64,000 nt of DNA, from positions 50,469 through 114,468 of the forward strand of contig DATCZA010000007.1 in assembly GCA_036526135.1 (NCBI GenBank), in the 5' to 3' direction. Shown here in pieces: positions 1-7,730 of the stretch. How positions within the stretch are numbered: the stretch's first letter is position 1; every line of letters starts with the position of its first letter. Under the pieces are notes generated by a model. It did no database searches, was not told the origin of the DNA, and was given only the letters and a program-made list of their open reading frames with translations. Origin of the DNA: UBA2965 sp036526135 (lineage in GTDB: Bacteria > Pseudomonadota > Gammaproteobacteria > Pseudomonadales > Azotimanducaceae). The position numbers and the translations under genes are program-made.

Positions 1-525
1 AACGACTACGTTGACGACTCGGAAACCTTCACGCAGGAGTTCAGGCTCACCTCGCCCGGCAGCGGGCCTTTCCAATGGGTGGGCGGGCTCTACTACCTGA
101 ACGAAGAAACCTACCGCGACGAGACCGTACCCGCCGGCCTGCTGGTGCCCGACGGCGATGGGGGCGCCCTCGTTCTCGTGCCGGCCGCGGATGCGGGCGA
201 CAAGCAGGACAACACCACCGACAGCTACGCCATATTCGGTCAAGTCACCTGGGACATCACGGACAAGCTGGCGATCACCGCCGGTGGCCGTCAAGACTGG
301 GAAGAAAAGAAGATCAGCCGGTTGCGCACGCCGAACGGCCTGGCGCCGGCGCGGATCTTCGATTTCAGCACCAGCGAGGACTGGAGCGCCTTCACGGCTA
401 AGGGCGGCATCGAGTTTCAGGCGACCGACGACCTGTTCTTCTACGCAACCGTCTGCAAAGGGTTCAAGTCAGGCGGCTACCAGGGTAGCGCGGCCACGGA
501 GCTCGCCGCCATTACGCCCTTCGAG
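1..525 (+). pseudogene. TonB-dependent receptor fragment (barrel part, both ends missing)
   Basis: Reading frame 1 is open from the first base and encodes outer-membrane beta-barrel sequence typical of TonB-dependent receptors: the strand motif TQEFRLTSP, then WVGGLYYLNEE, YAIFGQVTWDITDKLAITAGGR and YATVCKGFKSGGYQG. The plug domain would lie upstream of the window. After FEPE, at about position 525, where receptors of this family continue with the next barrel strands, the frame passes without a stop into amidohydrolase sequence. The C-terminal half of the barrel and its terminal aromatic residue are therefore missing, so a working porin is unlikely. The exact junction is judged by eye from family motifs. 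The substrate is unknown. An assembly chimera is an alternative to a real deletion. Confidence 0.8.
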
Positions 526-1724
526 CCCGAGGGCTCGCCTATCGGCACGCCGGGTCAGTGGGTGATCGGCATGGGCTACGACGATTCGCTCATCGAGGAG
601 CAGCGCCATCCGGAGCGTTCCGACCTGGACGCGATCTCAAGCGAGCATCCCATCGCGCTCATCCACGTTTCCGGTCATCTGACCACCGTGAACTCCATGG
701 CGCTGGACGTAAGCGGCATCACGGCCGAGACGCCCGATCCCCCGGGCGGCGCGATCCGCCGCCAGCCGGGCAGCAACGAGCCCAACGGCGTTATGGAGGA
801 GACGGCTACCGCGCCGTTGCGCCACATCTATTCTGGCGGCTATGGCGGCGGCGGGGGGCGCCCGGTGCGGACCTGCGCAAGGCCCTTGCGATGTACGCCG
901 GGAACGGGGTCACCACGGTCCAGGACGGGGGCGCTTCCTGGGAGATCCACGAGATGGTCCGGGAAGCATCCATCGCCGGGGACGTCAATCTCGACGTGGT
1001 GCTGTACCCCGTGGGTATGGACCCGACGTTTTCCGTTCCGGAAGGCGTCACGCTGGGCGAGTACCAGGACCGGGTGAAGGTCGGTGGCATCAAGCTGCTT
1101 CTGGATGGTTCGCCCCAGGGCAAGACGGCCTACCTGAGCAAACCCTACGAGGTGGCGCCCCACGGCCAGCCGGACGATTACCGCGGCTATCCCATGATTC
1201 CGCAGGCCATGGCAGACGAGCGGGTGGCCCACTTCATCGGCCGCGGCATCCCCATGCTGGTGCACTGCAACGGCGACGCTGCCGCCGAGATGCTGCTCGA
1301 CGCCCTGGACAAGGCGAATGAGACCATGGATCTGGGCGATCACCGAACGGTGATGATCCACGCCCAGACGGTTCGGGAAGATCAGCTCGACCGCATGGCG
1401 GCACTCGGCGTGGTGCCGCCCGACATGATGCGTCTGCTGTGGGCCACGGTGAATCGCATCACCCGCAGCGGCCAGACCCTGGGCGAGGCTCAGCGCATCA
1501 GCGCCCTGGAGGCGATCCGCGCGGTGACCGTCCACGCCGCCTACCAGAATTTCGAGGAATACCTCAAAGGGTCCCTGACACCGGGCAAGCAGGCGGATCT
1601 GGTGATCCTCTCGGCCAACCCGTTCACCGTGGACGCCCAGCAGATTCTGGACATCGAGGTGGTGGAAACGATCTCCCGGGGTGTTACCGTCTACCAGGAA
1701 CCCTCGCTCTCCGCGAGCCTTTAG
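526..1724 (+). pseudogene. Amidohydrolase (YtcJ-like, Amidohydro_3) pseudogene
   Basis: The sequence resembles YtcJ-type metal-dependent amidohydrolases but is broken three times. The N-terminus, with the first metal ligands, is replaced by receptor sequence; homology starts at about GQWVIGMGYDDS. Frame 1 is good through EETATAPLRHIYSG (about 835), then homology resumes in frame 3 at ADLRKALAMYAGNGVTTVQDGG (about 872). Between them is a GC-rich stretch with a G6 run at 853-858. Near 1415, GVVP runs directly into PDMMRLLW, where family members carry roughly 50 more residues including the HxFYWGD and HNDAPV metal-site segments. The C-terminus (GSLTPGKQADLVILSANPF) is intact and ends at a normal stop. 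Activity is very unlikely. The frameshift alone could be a homopolymer sequencing error; the other two lesions could not. Confidence 0.8.
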
Positions 1725-1772
1725 GCCGGACCCAATGTCTGCTGGCAAAAAAACCTTAACGCACGGGCGCCG

Positions 1773-2276
1773 ATGAGCCGCTACCGCCCGCCCCGGCCCA
1801 GATCCTCCCCCTACATCACGCCGGCCGGCCAGGAGCGTCTGGCTGCCGAACTCAAGGAGCTGTGGAAGGTCAAACGCCCCGAGGTGACCCAAAAGGTCGC
1901 TGAAGCAGCCGCGCTGGGCGACCGTTCCGAGAATGCCGAGTACATCTACGGCAAGCGGCAGCTCAGAGAGATCGACGCCCGCATCCGGTTTCTCGCCAAG
2001 CGGCTGGACGAGCTGACGGTGGTGGACCGCCCCCCGAGGGACCAGGGCAAGGTCTTTTTCGGCGCGTGGGTGAGGCTTGCGGACGAGACCGGCGAAGAGG
2101 CCCGCTACCGGCTGGTGGGCTCGGACGAGTTCGACCGGGCGCCTGAGTTCATCAGCATCGACTCCCCCGTCGCCCGGTTGCTGCTGGGCAAGTCGGTGGG
2201 GGACGAGGTCGACCTGCCCGGAGCCGGCGGCGAGAGAACGTGGGAGGTCGTGGCCATCGGCTACGAGCCAGCCTGA
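1773..2276 (+). CDS. greB: Transcription elongation factor GreB
   Basis: This 167-residue protein has the Gre family layout: an N-terminal coiled-coil finger (ITPAGQERLAAELKELWKVKRPEVTQKVAEAAALGDRSENAEYIYGKRQL, spanning about residues 15-70) followed by the C-terminal FKBP-like domain. The acidic LGDRSENAEY segment is the finger tip that reaches into the RNA polymerase secondary channel and stimulates cleavage of backtracked transcripts. The form ENAEYIYGKRQLREIDARIRFLAKRLD is GreB rather than GreA. The ATG at 1773 gives the full family length. It stands alone between the broken amidohydrolase and the EF-hand gene. Confidence 0.95.
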   Translation: MSRYRPPRPRSSPYITPAGQERLAAELKELWKVKRPEVTQKVAEAAALGDRSENAEYIYGKRQLREIDARIRFLAKRLDELTVVDRPPRDQGKVFFGAWVRLADETGEEARYRLVGSDEFDRAPEFISIDSPVARLLLGKSVGDEVDLPGAGGERTWEVVAIGYEPA

Positions 2277-2335
2277 CGAGCGACGGGTTTTTCGACTCCG
2301 TGCGTATAACCGCCAGGAAACCAACAGGAATGACC

Positions 2336-2932
2336 ATGAAGACGACCATCACCCTTGCTCTGCTCGCCCTGACCGGTCTCGCCACCGGGACGAGCTGGAG
2401 CCATCACCACGACCGGGACTTCCCGATATCCATCGCGGAAGCAGAGGCCCGCGCGGCCGAGGCGTTCGGAGAAATCGACGCGAACGGCGACGGAAAGATC
2501 ACCAGCGAGGAATTCGCCAACGCGGAGCGGCCGATGCCGAAAGGGCGCCATCACGCTCACTCCGGTACCCATCGCGCCGAACGGGGAGCGCATCATCGAC
2601 CGGGCCATCACGGCGATGGGCCGCCACCCGACCAGGCCGCCCTGGACGCCGCGTTGTTCGACGCCCTCGACGCCGATGGCGACGGCAAGCTGTCCCGGGG
2701 CGAGTTCAGCCACGAGAAGATGCACGAGAACCATCAGCGTCTGCGCAGGGAAGAGACGTTCGCGCGTCTGGACAGCAACGACGACGGCGTGCTCACGAAC
2801 GATGAGTTGCTGGACCGTCGTCTCGAGCGTTTGAAGAAAGTGGACGCCGACGGTGATGGGAACGTCACCCGCGACGAGATGAAAGCCGCGATGCGCGAGC
2901 ATCACGGCGGCGACCGCGGGCCCGGCGGCTGA
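2336..2932 (+). CDS. Secreted EF-hand protein with four calcium-binding loops
   Basis: A 198-residue exported protein. It has a signal peptide (MKTTITLALLALTGLATGTSWS), a histidine-rich stretch, and four canonical 12-residue EF-hand loops: DANGDGKITSEE (from residue 48), DADGDGKLSRGE, DSNDDGVLTNDE and DADGDGNVTRDE. Between loops one and two is another His-rich segment (GRHHAHSGTHRAERGAHHRPGHH region) that could bind transition metals. The ATG at 2336 is preferred because AGGA lies 6 bases upstream; an ATG at 2330 is possible. The sigma-factor gene begins 16 bases after the stop, so the two probably share a transcript. Calcium binding is inferred from intact loops; a role as a periplasmic metal sensor or buffer for the adjoining ECF system is a hypothesis. 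Confidence 0.85.
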   Translation: MKTTITLALLALTGLATGTSWSHHHDRDFPISIAEAEARAAEAFGEIDANGDGKITSEEFANAERPMPKGRHHAHSGTHRAERGAHHRPGHHGDGPPPDQAALDAALFDALDADGDGKLSRGEFSHEKMHENHQRLRREETFARLDSNDDGVLTNDELLDRRLERLKKVDADGDGNVTRDEMKAAMREHHGGDRGPGG

Positions 2933-2948
2933 CCCGACACGCTCGAGG

Positions 2949-3485
2949 GTGGGAGAGCCGACGGACGAAGCGCTGATGGTGCTGATAGCCAAGCAGGATC
3001 ACGAGGCGTTCAGCCATCTGCTGACTCGTCATCTCGATTCCATTCACCGCTACCTCGTCCGTCTCGCCGGCTCGACCGCCGACGCCGACGAACTCGCCCA
3101 GGAGACGTTCCTGCGCGTATGGCTCAATGCCCGCACCTTCGAGGCCGGCCGGGTGGCGGTAACCACCTGGATGCACCGCATCGCCCACAACGTCTGCGTC
3201 GACGAGTTGCGACGCCGCCGCCGGACGACGAGCCTAGACGAAGCGCCCGAACCCGGGGTCGACGAGCGTGGCGTGCACCAGGCCACCGAGCGGCTCGAGC
3301 ATCTGCAGGCCGCGCTCGGCTCGCTGCCCGAGGCGCAGCGCTCGGCCATCGTGCTGAGCCGGATTCAGGGTTTTTCGAACCAGGACGCGGCCCGGATAAT
3401 GAATGTCAGCGTCCACGCCCTGGAGTCGCTGCTGGCGCGAGCCCGGCGCAACCTCAGATTACGGTTGGCCGACCTCAGCGAATGA
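2949..3485 (+). CDS. ECF-family RNA polymerase sigma factor
   Basis: A 178-residue sigma-70 family protein with only regions 2 and 4, the extracytoplasmic-function layout. Region 2 is seen in DADELAQETFLRVWLNA and WMHRIAHNVCVDELRRRRR; region 4 in ALGSLPEAQRSAIVLSRIQGFSNQDAARIMNVSVHALESLLARARRNLR, the helix-turn-helix that reads the -35 element. Translation starts at a GTG (2949). The short gap to the upstream EF-hand gene and the two downstream membrane or periplasmic genes make a sigma/anti-sigma/sensor unit. The arrangement recalls the nickel-cobalt system CnrYXH, but the signal here is not established. Confidence 0.93.
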   Translation: MGEPTDEALMVLIAKQDHEAFSHLLTRHLDSIHRYLVRLAGSTADADELAQETFLRVWLNARTFEAGRVAVTTWMHRIAHNVCVDELRRRRRTTSLDEAPEPGVDERGVHQATERLEHLQAALGSLPEAQRSAIVLSRIQGFSNQDAARIMNVSVHALESLLARARRNLRLRLADLSE

Positions 3486-3510
3486 GCGGGTTAACAAGGG
3501 GAGCCACGCG

Positions 3511-3927
3511 TTGAACATCGACGACTTCGAACAGGGCCTGGACCGCTGGGGATCCGATCTCGACTCCTGGCCGGATCCGGAACGAGACGCCGCGTCGATG
3601 CTGGTGGAACGTTCGGAGCGGGCCCGGGCGCTCATGGTTCAGGGGCAGGCTCTGGATGGCTGGCTCGACGAGGGCCGAACTCATCGCGCGCCGATGCAGC
3701 TCAAACAGAAGATTCTCGACCAGCTGCCGCGCCCGGACATCTGGCAGCGCGCGGCCGACTGGTTCGCCTCCGCGTTCTGGCCACCGGCGCTGGCCGGCGC
3801 TTGCGCGCTGCTGCTGGGCTTCGCCACGGGCACGCTGCTGCCGGCGGCAAACGAAGAAGCCCTGATCGATGACGTCGCAGGGCTTGCGTTTACCGAGACC
3901 TATCTGGAGTTCGAAGATGCCCCGTAG
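3511..3927 (+). CDS. Single-pass membrane protein, putative anti-sigma factor
   Basis: A 138-residue protein with a hydrophilic N-terminal half (residues 1-88), one transmembrane segment (about 90-110, WPPALAGACALLLGFATGTLL) and a short periplasmic tail. I chose the TTG at 3511 because AAGGGGA lies just upstream; the ATG at 3403 in the same frame would overlap the sigma-factor gene by 83 bases. No recognised zinc-finger anti-sigma motif (HxxxCxxC) is visible. Topology, size and position between the sigma factor and the periplasmic sensor suggest a CnrY-like membrane tether that holds the sigma factor. That function is inferred from context only. Confidence 0.75.
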   Translation: MNIDDFEQGLDRWGSDLDSWPDPERDAASMLVERSERARALMVQGQALDGWLDEGRTHRAPMQLKQKILDQLPRPDIWQRAADWFASAFWPPALAGACALLLGFATGTLLPAANEEALIDDVAGLAFTETYLEFEDAP

Positions 3928-4405
3928 CAAATGGCTCGTTCTTCTGCTGGTCCTGTCGCTGGGCGCAAACCTCGCCATGGCCGGATTCCTGGCGGGACGC
4001 GCAACCGGTGATGGGGGCGGACCTCGTCTGCTCGATCCCAATCTGAGGGTGACCCGGATGCTTCTGCAACAGCTTCCGGAGGAGCGCCGCGAGGCGCTGC
4101 GCCCGCTCGTGCGCGACCAGGTCAGGTCGATCCGGCCAAGCGTCGGCGGGATCCGTGAGGCTCAGCGGGATATCGAAGCCGCGCTGGTGGCCGAGCCGTT
4201 CCACCCCGAAAAGCTCGAGGAGGCGCTTGGGGCGTTCCGTACCCATCTGAGCCGCAGCCAGGAAACCAGTCACGCCGCCTTCGTCGGGCTGGCGCGATCT
4301 CTCTCACCCGAGGAGCGTCGCCTGCTCGGGAAGGCGCTGGCGGGCTCAGGCCGCCATCGGCCTCACGGGCACCCGCCCCCCGGCATGCCTGCCGTGCGCC
4401 CGTAG
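3917..4405 (+). CDS. Periplasmic heavy-metal sensor-like protein (CnrX/Spy-CpxP-like)
   Basis: A 162-residue protein with an N-terminal membrane anchor or uncleaved signal (MPRSKWLVLLLVLSLGANLAMAGFLAGR), then a helical periplasmic region rich in charged heptads: MLLQQLPEERREALRPLVRDQ, REAQRDIEAALVAEPFHPEKLEEAL and RSLSPEERRLLGKAL. The pattern LPEERREALRP and LSPEERRLL is typical of the heavy-metal resistance (CnrX/ZraP) and Spy families. The tail is rich in His and Pro (GRHRPHGHPPPG). The ATG at 3917 overlaps the upstream gene by 11 bases, implying coupled translation. It probably senses an envelope signal and passes it to the membrane anti-sigma factor. The ligand is unknown. Confidence 0.8.
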   Translation: MPRSKWLVLLLVLSLGANLAMAGFLAGRATGDGGGPRLLDPNLRVTRMLLQQLPEERREALRPLVRDQVRSIRPSVGGIREAQRDIEAALVAEPFHPEKLEEALGAFRTHLSRSQETSHAAFVGLARSLSPEERRLLGKALAGSGRHRPHGHPPPGMPAVRP

Positions 4406-4443
4406 CAGGTAAAATACCGCCTCGATTCCAAGCGAGATCTTCG

Positions 4444-5034
4444 TTGTCCGTCCAGACCGCGCTTTCCCAATTCGTCTCCCACTACGAGAAGTCCTACCCC
4501 GAGCTTACGGAGATATTCGATCCCGAGTGGCGCTCGCCCTGCGAGACGAGCGAGCCCTACCAGGACGACGACGGCATCGTCCGGGTACCCTGGAGCCCGC
4601 TTGCCCGCGGGCTGAAAGTTCCCGAGGAGCACGACTTCGCCGGCCTGGAGAACGCCCTGGAGACTGAAATACACCCGGACATCAAGGCTTACTACGGCAG
4701 CTTCTGGTCGGGAGGGCTCGAGGCAGAGGCGCCCCAGGGTCACGTAAGCCTCATTCTTCTGTGGAACGCAGAGGATGCTTCCCGGCTGATCGAGAACCTC
4801 ATCGGGCACGCGCTGGCCAAACGGCGAGCCAGGGCGCCTCTCAGCGTCTTCTTCGCCTGCACCGATCAGGACTCGGAGCTCTTTCTCTCCGTGGAGAACA
4901 CCACCGGTGAGGTGCTGATCGAGAAGCCCGGTCACAAGCCGGTGGACGTGGTGGCCGGAAGCCTCGCCAGCTTCATCGACTCGCTGGTGCCCGCACCTCC
5001 GGAGCTGCACCCTGAGCGCAGTCTGCTGCGGTAA
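4444..5034 (+). CDS. syd: SecY-interacting protein Syd
   Basis: A 196-residue soluble protein matching Syd, which binds cytosolic loops of SecY and proof-reads the translocon. Family landmarks are SHYEKSYPELTEIFDPEWRSPC near the N-terminus, VPWSPLARG, LHPDIKAYYGSFWSGGL-like sequence (here IHPDIKAYYGSFWSGGL) and the C-terminal LASFIDSLVP. The start is a TTG at 4444. Length agrees with the family. It lies 38 bases after the sensor gene and 46 bases before aroA, so it may be co-transcribed with aroA. Confidence 0.9.
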   Translation: MSVQTALSQFVSHYEKSYPELTEIFDPEWRSPCETSEPYQDDDGIVRVPWSPLARGLKVPEEHDFAGLENALETEIHPDIKAYYGSFWSGGLEAEAPQGHVSLILLWNAEDASRLIENLIGHALAKRRARAPLSVFFACTDQDSELFLSVENTTGEVLIEKPGHKPVDVVAGSLASFIDSLVPAPPELHPERSLLR

Positions 5035-5080
5035 CGCGCAGGTTCGCGCCCGCACCCGGTTTGTCGTTTAATCCCACGCC

Positions 5081-6358
5081 ATGGGATCTCTGACCATTCA
5101 ACCCATCCAGGCTCTGGAAGGCGACATCACGCTGCCGGGCTCCAAGAGCATTTCGAACCGCGCCCTGCTCCTGGCCGCTGAAGCCCAAGGCCAGACCCGT
5201 CTTGTGAACCTGCTCGACAGCGACGACACGGCCTACATGCTTCGCGCCCTGGGGCAGCTGGGAATATCCATAACCGAGAACGGCGGCGACCATCTCGTGA
5301 CCGGCGTGGCCGGGCCCCTGGTCAACGACGAGCGCCACGAGTCTCTGGATCTCGGCCTGGCCGGCACCGCTCTCCGGCCACTCACCGCAGCACTGACCCT
5401 GGGCCGAGGCGTATTCGAGCTGGACGGCACCGCGAGAATGCGCGAACGGCCCGTCGGGCACCTGGTGGAAGGGCTGCGCCAGCTCGGCGCGAGCATCCGC
5501 TACACCGGCGCGGAGGGCTTCCCGCCCATCGAGGTGACCGGCACCGGCCTTCTCGGCGGGCGCGTGACCATGCAGGGCAACGTGTCCAGCCAGTTCCTGA
5601 CCTCCCTGCTGCTCGCCGCCCCCCTGGCCGCGGGACCGGTGGAGGTCGTCGTGGAGGGCGAGCAGGTGTCCAAGCCCTATCTCGACATCACCGTAGACAT
5701 GATGCGCCGCTTCGGCGCGACCGTCGGCCACGAGGATCATCGCCTGTTTCGCGTCGAGCCCGGCGGCTACCAATCGCCCGGGCGCTACCTCATCGAAGGC
5801 GACGCATCCGCCGCTTCCTATTTCCTCGCCGCGGGCGCCATCCGTGGCCGGGGCGTCCGCGTGCACGGCATCGGAGCAGGTTCCGTCCAGGGCGACATGG
5901 CCTTCGTCGAGGTCCTAAAGGCCATGGGGGCGCGGGTGACCGTAGACGCCGAATGGGTGCGGGTCGAGCCGGGAGCACTCACGGGCGTCGATCTGGACCT
6001 GAACCACATCCCCGATGCCGCCATGACGCTGGCCGTGCTCGCGCTCTTCGCCGAGGGTTCCACACGAATCCGGAACATATACAACTGGCGGGTCAAGGAG
6101 ACGGACCGCCTTGCCGCCATGGCGACGGAGCTTAAGAAGCTGGGTGCCGAGGTAGATGAATGTGAGGACTCACTTACAGTCAATCCTCCAAAATACATGA
6201 ACGCAGCCTCTATCGACACCTACGACGACCACCGCATGGCCATGTGTTTCTCGCTGGCCGCGTTGGGCGGCGTGGCGGTCACGATCAACGACCCGGACTG
6301 CGTCAGCAAGACGTTTCCGCGCTACTTCGCGGAGTTCGAGCGTCTCGCACGCCGCTGA
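5081..6358 (+). CDS. aroA: 3-phosphoshikimate 1-carboxyvinyltransferase (EPSP synthase)
   Basis: This 425-residue enzyme adds the enolpyruvyl group of PEP to shikimate-3-phosphate, step six of the shikimate pathway. Seen motifs are PGSKSISNRALLLAA (Lys22), the PEP-site LAGTALRPLTAAL, RMRERPVGHLVEGLRQLGA, QGNVSSQFLTSLLLAAPLA, EGDASAASYFLAAGAI, and KETDRLAAMATELKKLGAEV followed by YDDHRMAMCFSLAALGG. The PEP loop has LAGTAL where E. coli has NAGTAM, and the glycine tied to glyphosate sensitivity is kept. aroB and aroK lie about 16 kb away. The stop is 2 bases from the end of the convergent TetR gene, leaving no room for a separate terminator. Confidence 0.96.
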   Translation: MGSLTIQPIQALEGDITLPGSKSISNRALLLAAEAQGQTRLVNLLDSDDTAYMLRALGQLGISITENGGDHLVTGVAGPLVNDERHESLDLGLAGTALRPLTAALTLGRGVFELDGTARMRERPVGHLVEGLRQLGASIRYTGAEGFPPIEVTGTGLLGGRVTMQGNVSSQFLTSLLLAAPLAAGPVEVVVEGEQVSKPYLDITVDMMRRFGATVGHEDHRLFRVEPGGYQSPGRYLIEGDASAASYFLAAGAIRGRGVRVHGIGAGSVQGDMAFVEVLKAMGARVTVDAEWVRVEPGALTGVDLDLNHIPDAAMTLAVLALFAEGSTRIRNIYNWRVKETDRLAAMATELKKLGAEVDECEDSLTVNPPKYMNAASIDTYDDHRMAMCFSLAALGGVAVTINDPDCVSKTFPRYFAEFERLARR

Positions 6359-6360
6359 CC

Positions 6361-6945
6361 TCAGCGCGGACGAACCTGGGGCTGCATGCGTACCCTGGGA
6401 CGCCCGCTGCCGCCGTGGAGCTCGGCGGGCGGATTCAGAAGCTTTCTAAGGTCCCCCTGCAGCATCGCGGCATCGTTGGAGCCTAAGATGGCCCGCACGT
6501 GAGCCGGCAACAGCGCGGGCAAGGCGGCCAAGGCGAGATAAAGCATCGCCGCGGTACCGGCCCGGATATCGTTGCGCAACCGGCCCCTGTCCTGCTCATC
6601 ACCCAGGTGCCTGGCCAGCGCCGTCCACTGCTCCAGGTTTCCCGGCGTCGCCCCGACCGGATCCAGACCGGCTGCCCAGACCAGCAGGCGCGCCGTCGTG
6701 GTATCCCAGCCGGACGTGTTCCCTGTGCCGCCAGGCCGCGCCGCGCGATCGTCCAGGACCGCCCGGAAAAGCGCCTGCTTGTCACCAAAGTAGTGATAGA
6801 GCATCCGCTTGTTGACACGGGCGGCGGCCGCGATGGCGTCCACCCGGGCACCGTCCGGGCCATGGCGCGAGAAGTGCTCGGCAGCCGAATCCAGAATTCG
6901 CCGGCGAGCTCCCTCGGGGTCACGCCTGAGGCCGTTTGTATCCAT
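6361..6945 (-). CDS. TetR/AcrR-family transcriptional repressor
   Basis: A 194-residue regulator. The N-terminal TetR helix-turn-helix is clear: RILDSAAEHFSRHGPDGARVDAIAAAARVNKRMLYHYFGDKQALFRAVLDD. The ligand-binding C-terminal half is variable and gives no ligand. The ATG at 6945 is preferred over an upstream TTG at 6957 because it fits the family N-terminus. Three near-palindromic 16-bp sites lie at its start codon and in the intergenic region towards the divergent SYLF gene, so autoregulation and control of that gene are likely. The binding itself is inferred. Confidence 0.93.
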   Translation of the reverse strand: MDTNGLRRDPEGARRRILDSAAEHFSRHGPDGARVDAIAAAARVNKRMLYHYFGDKQALFRAVLDDRAARPGGTGNTSGWDTTTARLLVWAAGLDPVGATPGNLEQWTALARHLGDEQDRGRLRNDIRAGTAAMLYLALAALPALLPAHVRAILGSNDAAMLQGDLRKLLNPPAELHGGSGRPRVRMQPQVRPR

Positions 6946-6953
6946 TTGGTTAC
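6938..6953. promoter_or_regulatory. Putative TetR operator 1 (overlaps the TetR start codon)
   Basis: GTATCCATTTGGTTAC matches 14 of 16 positions of the idealised palindrome GTAACCAATTGGTTAC derived from the three sites here. It covers the TetR start codon, so a bound repressor would block its own gene. Confidence 0.6.
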
Positions 6954-6988
6954 TCAATACTGCCAGTCAGCGGCTGAAAAGATCATAT

Positions 6989-7004
6989 ATATCCATTTAG
7001 TTAC
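6989..7004. promoter_or_regulatory. Putative TetR operator 2
   Basis: ATATCCATTTAGTTAC, 12 of 16 matches to the same palindrome and nearly identical to operator 1 as a direct repeat. It lies 51 bp from operator 1, within the AT-rich stretch where the repressor's own promoter would be expected. Confidence 0.55.
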
Positions 7005-7083
7005 TACTTTCGCCTGGGCTCCGTCAGCGAACGTCCGGCCGGTATCTGGACCATTCGCTTGCCGGCCCTTCGCGACAGGTATA

Positions 7084-7099
7084 GTAAACAATTGGTTAC
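7084..7099. promoter_or_regulatory. Putative TetR operator 3 (towards the SYLF gene)
   Basis: GTAAACAATTGGTTAC is an almost perfect inverted repeat (one mismatched pair). It lies 95 bp from operator 2 and 77 bp before the divergent SYLF gene, where a repressor could control that gene. Confidence 0.6.
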
Positions 7100-7175
7100 A
7101 TAATTTCTGCCCTCGACCAAGGCTCCGCCCGGTGGTATAAAACGCCCCGGTCTCAACCGAGCAGGATGATGCCCG

Positions 7176-7721
7176 ATGCGTTCGTTCCTTCGATTCCTCA
7201 CCCTTTGCGCCGTCTGCCTTGCACCTGCCGGGGCCGCATGGTCTGCCTCCAAGGTCGAGATCGACGCCCGCATCTCCGCCGCCCTTGAATCGCTCTACGA
7301 GATCGAGCCCGCCGCGCGGGAACTGGCGGCAAAAGCCTCCGGCGTGCTGGTGATGCCGCGCGTCTACAAGCTCGGGTTCGGGCTGGGCGGCGAGTACGGC
7401 GAGGGCGCGCTGCTGATCAACAATCAGGCGGTGCAGTACTACCGGGTGACGGCCGCGTCGTTCGGTTTCCAGCTCGGCGGCCAGGCCAAATCCGAGGTCT
7501 TGCTGTTCATGTCATCCGAAGCGCTGGACGGCTTCCGCAACAGTGACGGCTGGGAGGCCGGCGTGGACGGGGCCATCACCTTCATCGAGTTCGGCGTCGG
7601 CAAGGATTTCGACACCCACACCCTGCAGGACCCGATCATCGGCTTCGTCTACGGCAACAAGGGCCTGATGTACGATCTTTCGCTGGAAGGCTCCAAGTTC
7701 TGGAGGATCGACAAGAACTGA
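7176..7721 (+). CDS. Exported SYLF (YSC84-like) lipid-binding domain protein
   Basis: A 181-residue protein with a signal peptide (MRSFLRFLTLCAVCLAPAGAAWS) and one SYLF/YSC84 domain, seen in AARELAAKASGVLVMPRVYKLGFGLGGEYGEGALL, YYRVTAASFGFQLGGQAKSEVLLFM and GWEAGVDGAITFIEFGVGKDFDTHTLQDPIIGFVYGNKGLMYDLSLEGSKF. The domain binds phosphoinositides in eukaryotes; bacterial members are poorly characterised, exported and often linked to envelope stress. It diverges from the TetR gene, with operator-like sites between them. Role in the envelope is inferred. Confidence 0.9.
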   Translation: MRSFLRFLTLCAVCLAPAGAAWSASKVEIDARISAALESLYEIEPAARELAAKASGVLVMPRVYKLGFGLGGEYGEGALLINNQAVQYYRVTAASFGFQLGGQAKSEVLLFMSSEALDGFRNSDGWEAGVDGAITFIEFGVGKDFDTHTLQDPIIGFVYGNKGLMYDLSLEGSKFWRIDKN

Positions 7722-7730
7722 GCGAGCCGT

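Noticed and set aside
840..2324. 494-codon minus-strand open frame over the amidohydrolase and greB
   Set aside because: It is a shadow of two recognisable plus-strand coding regions in GC-rich DNA.
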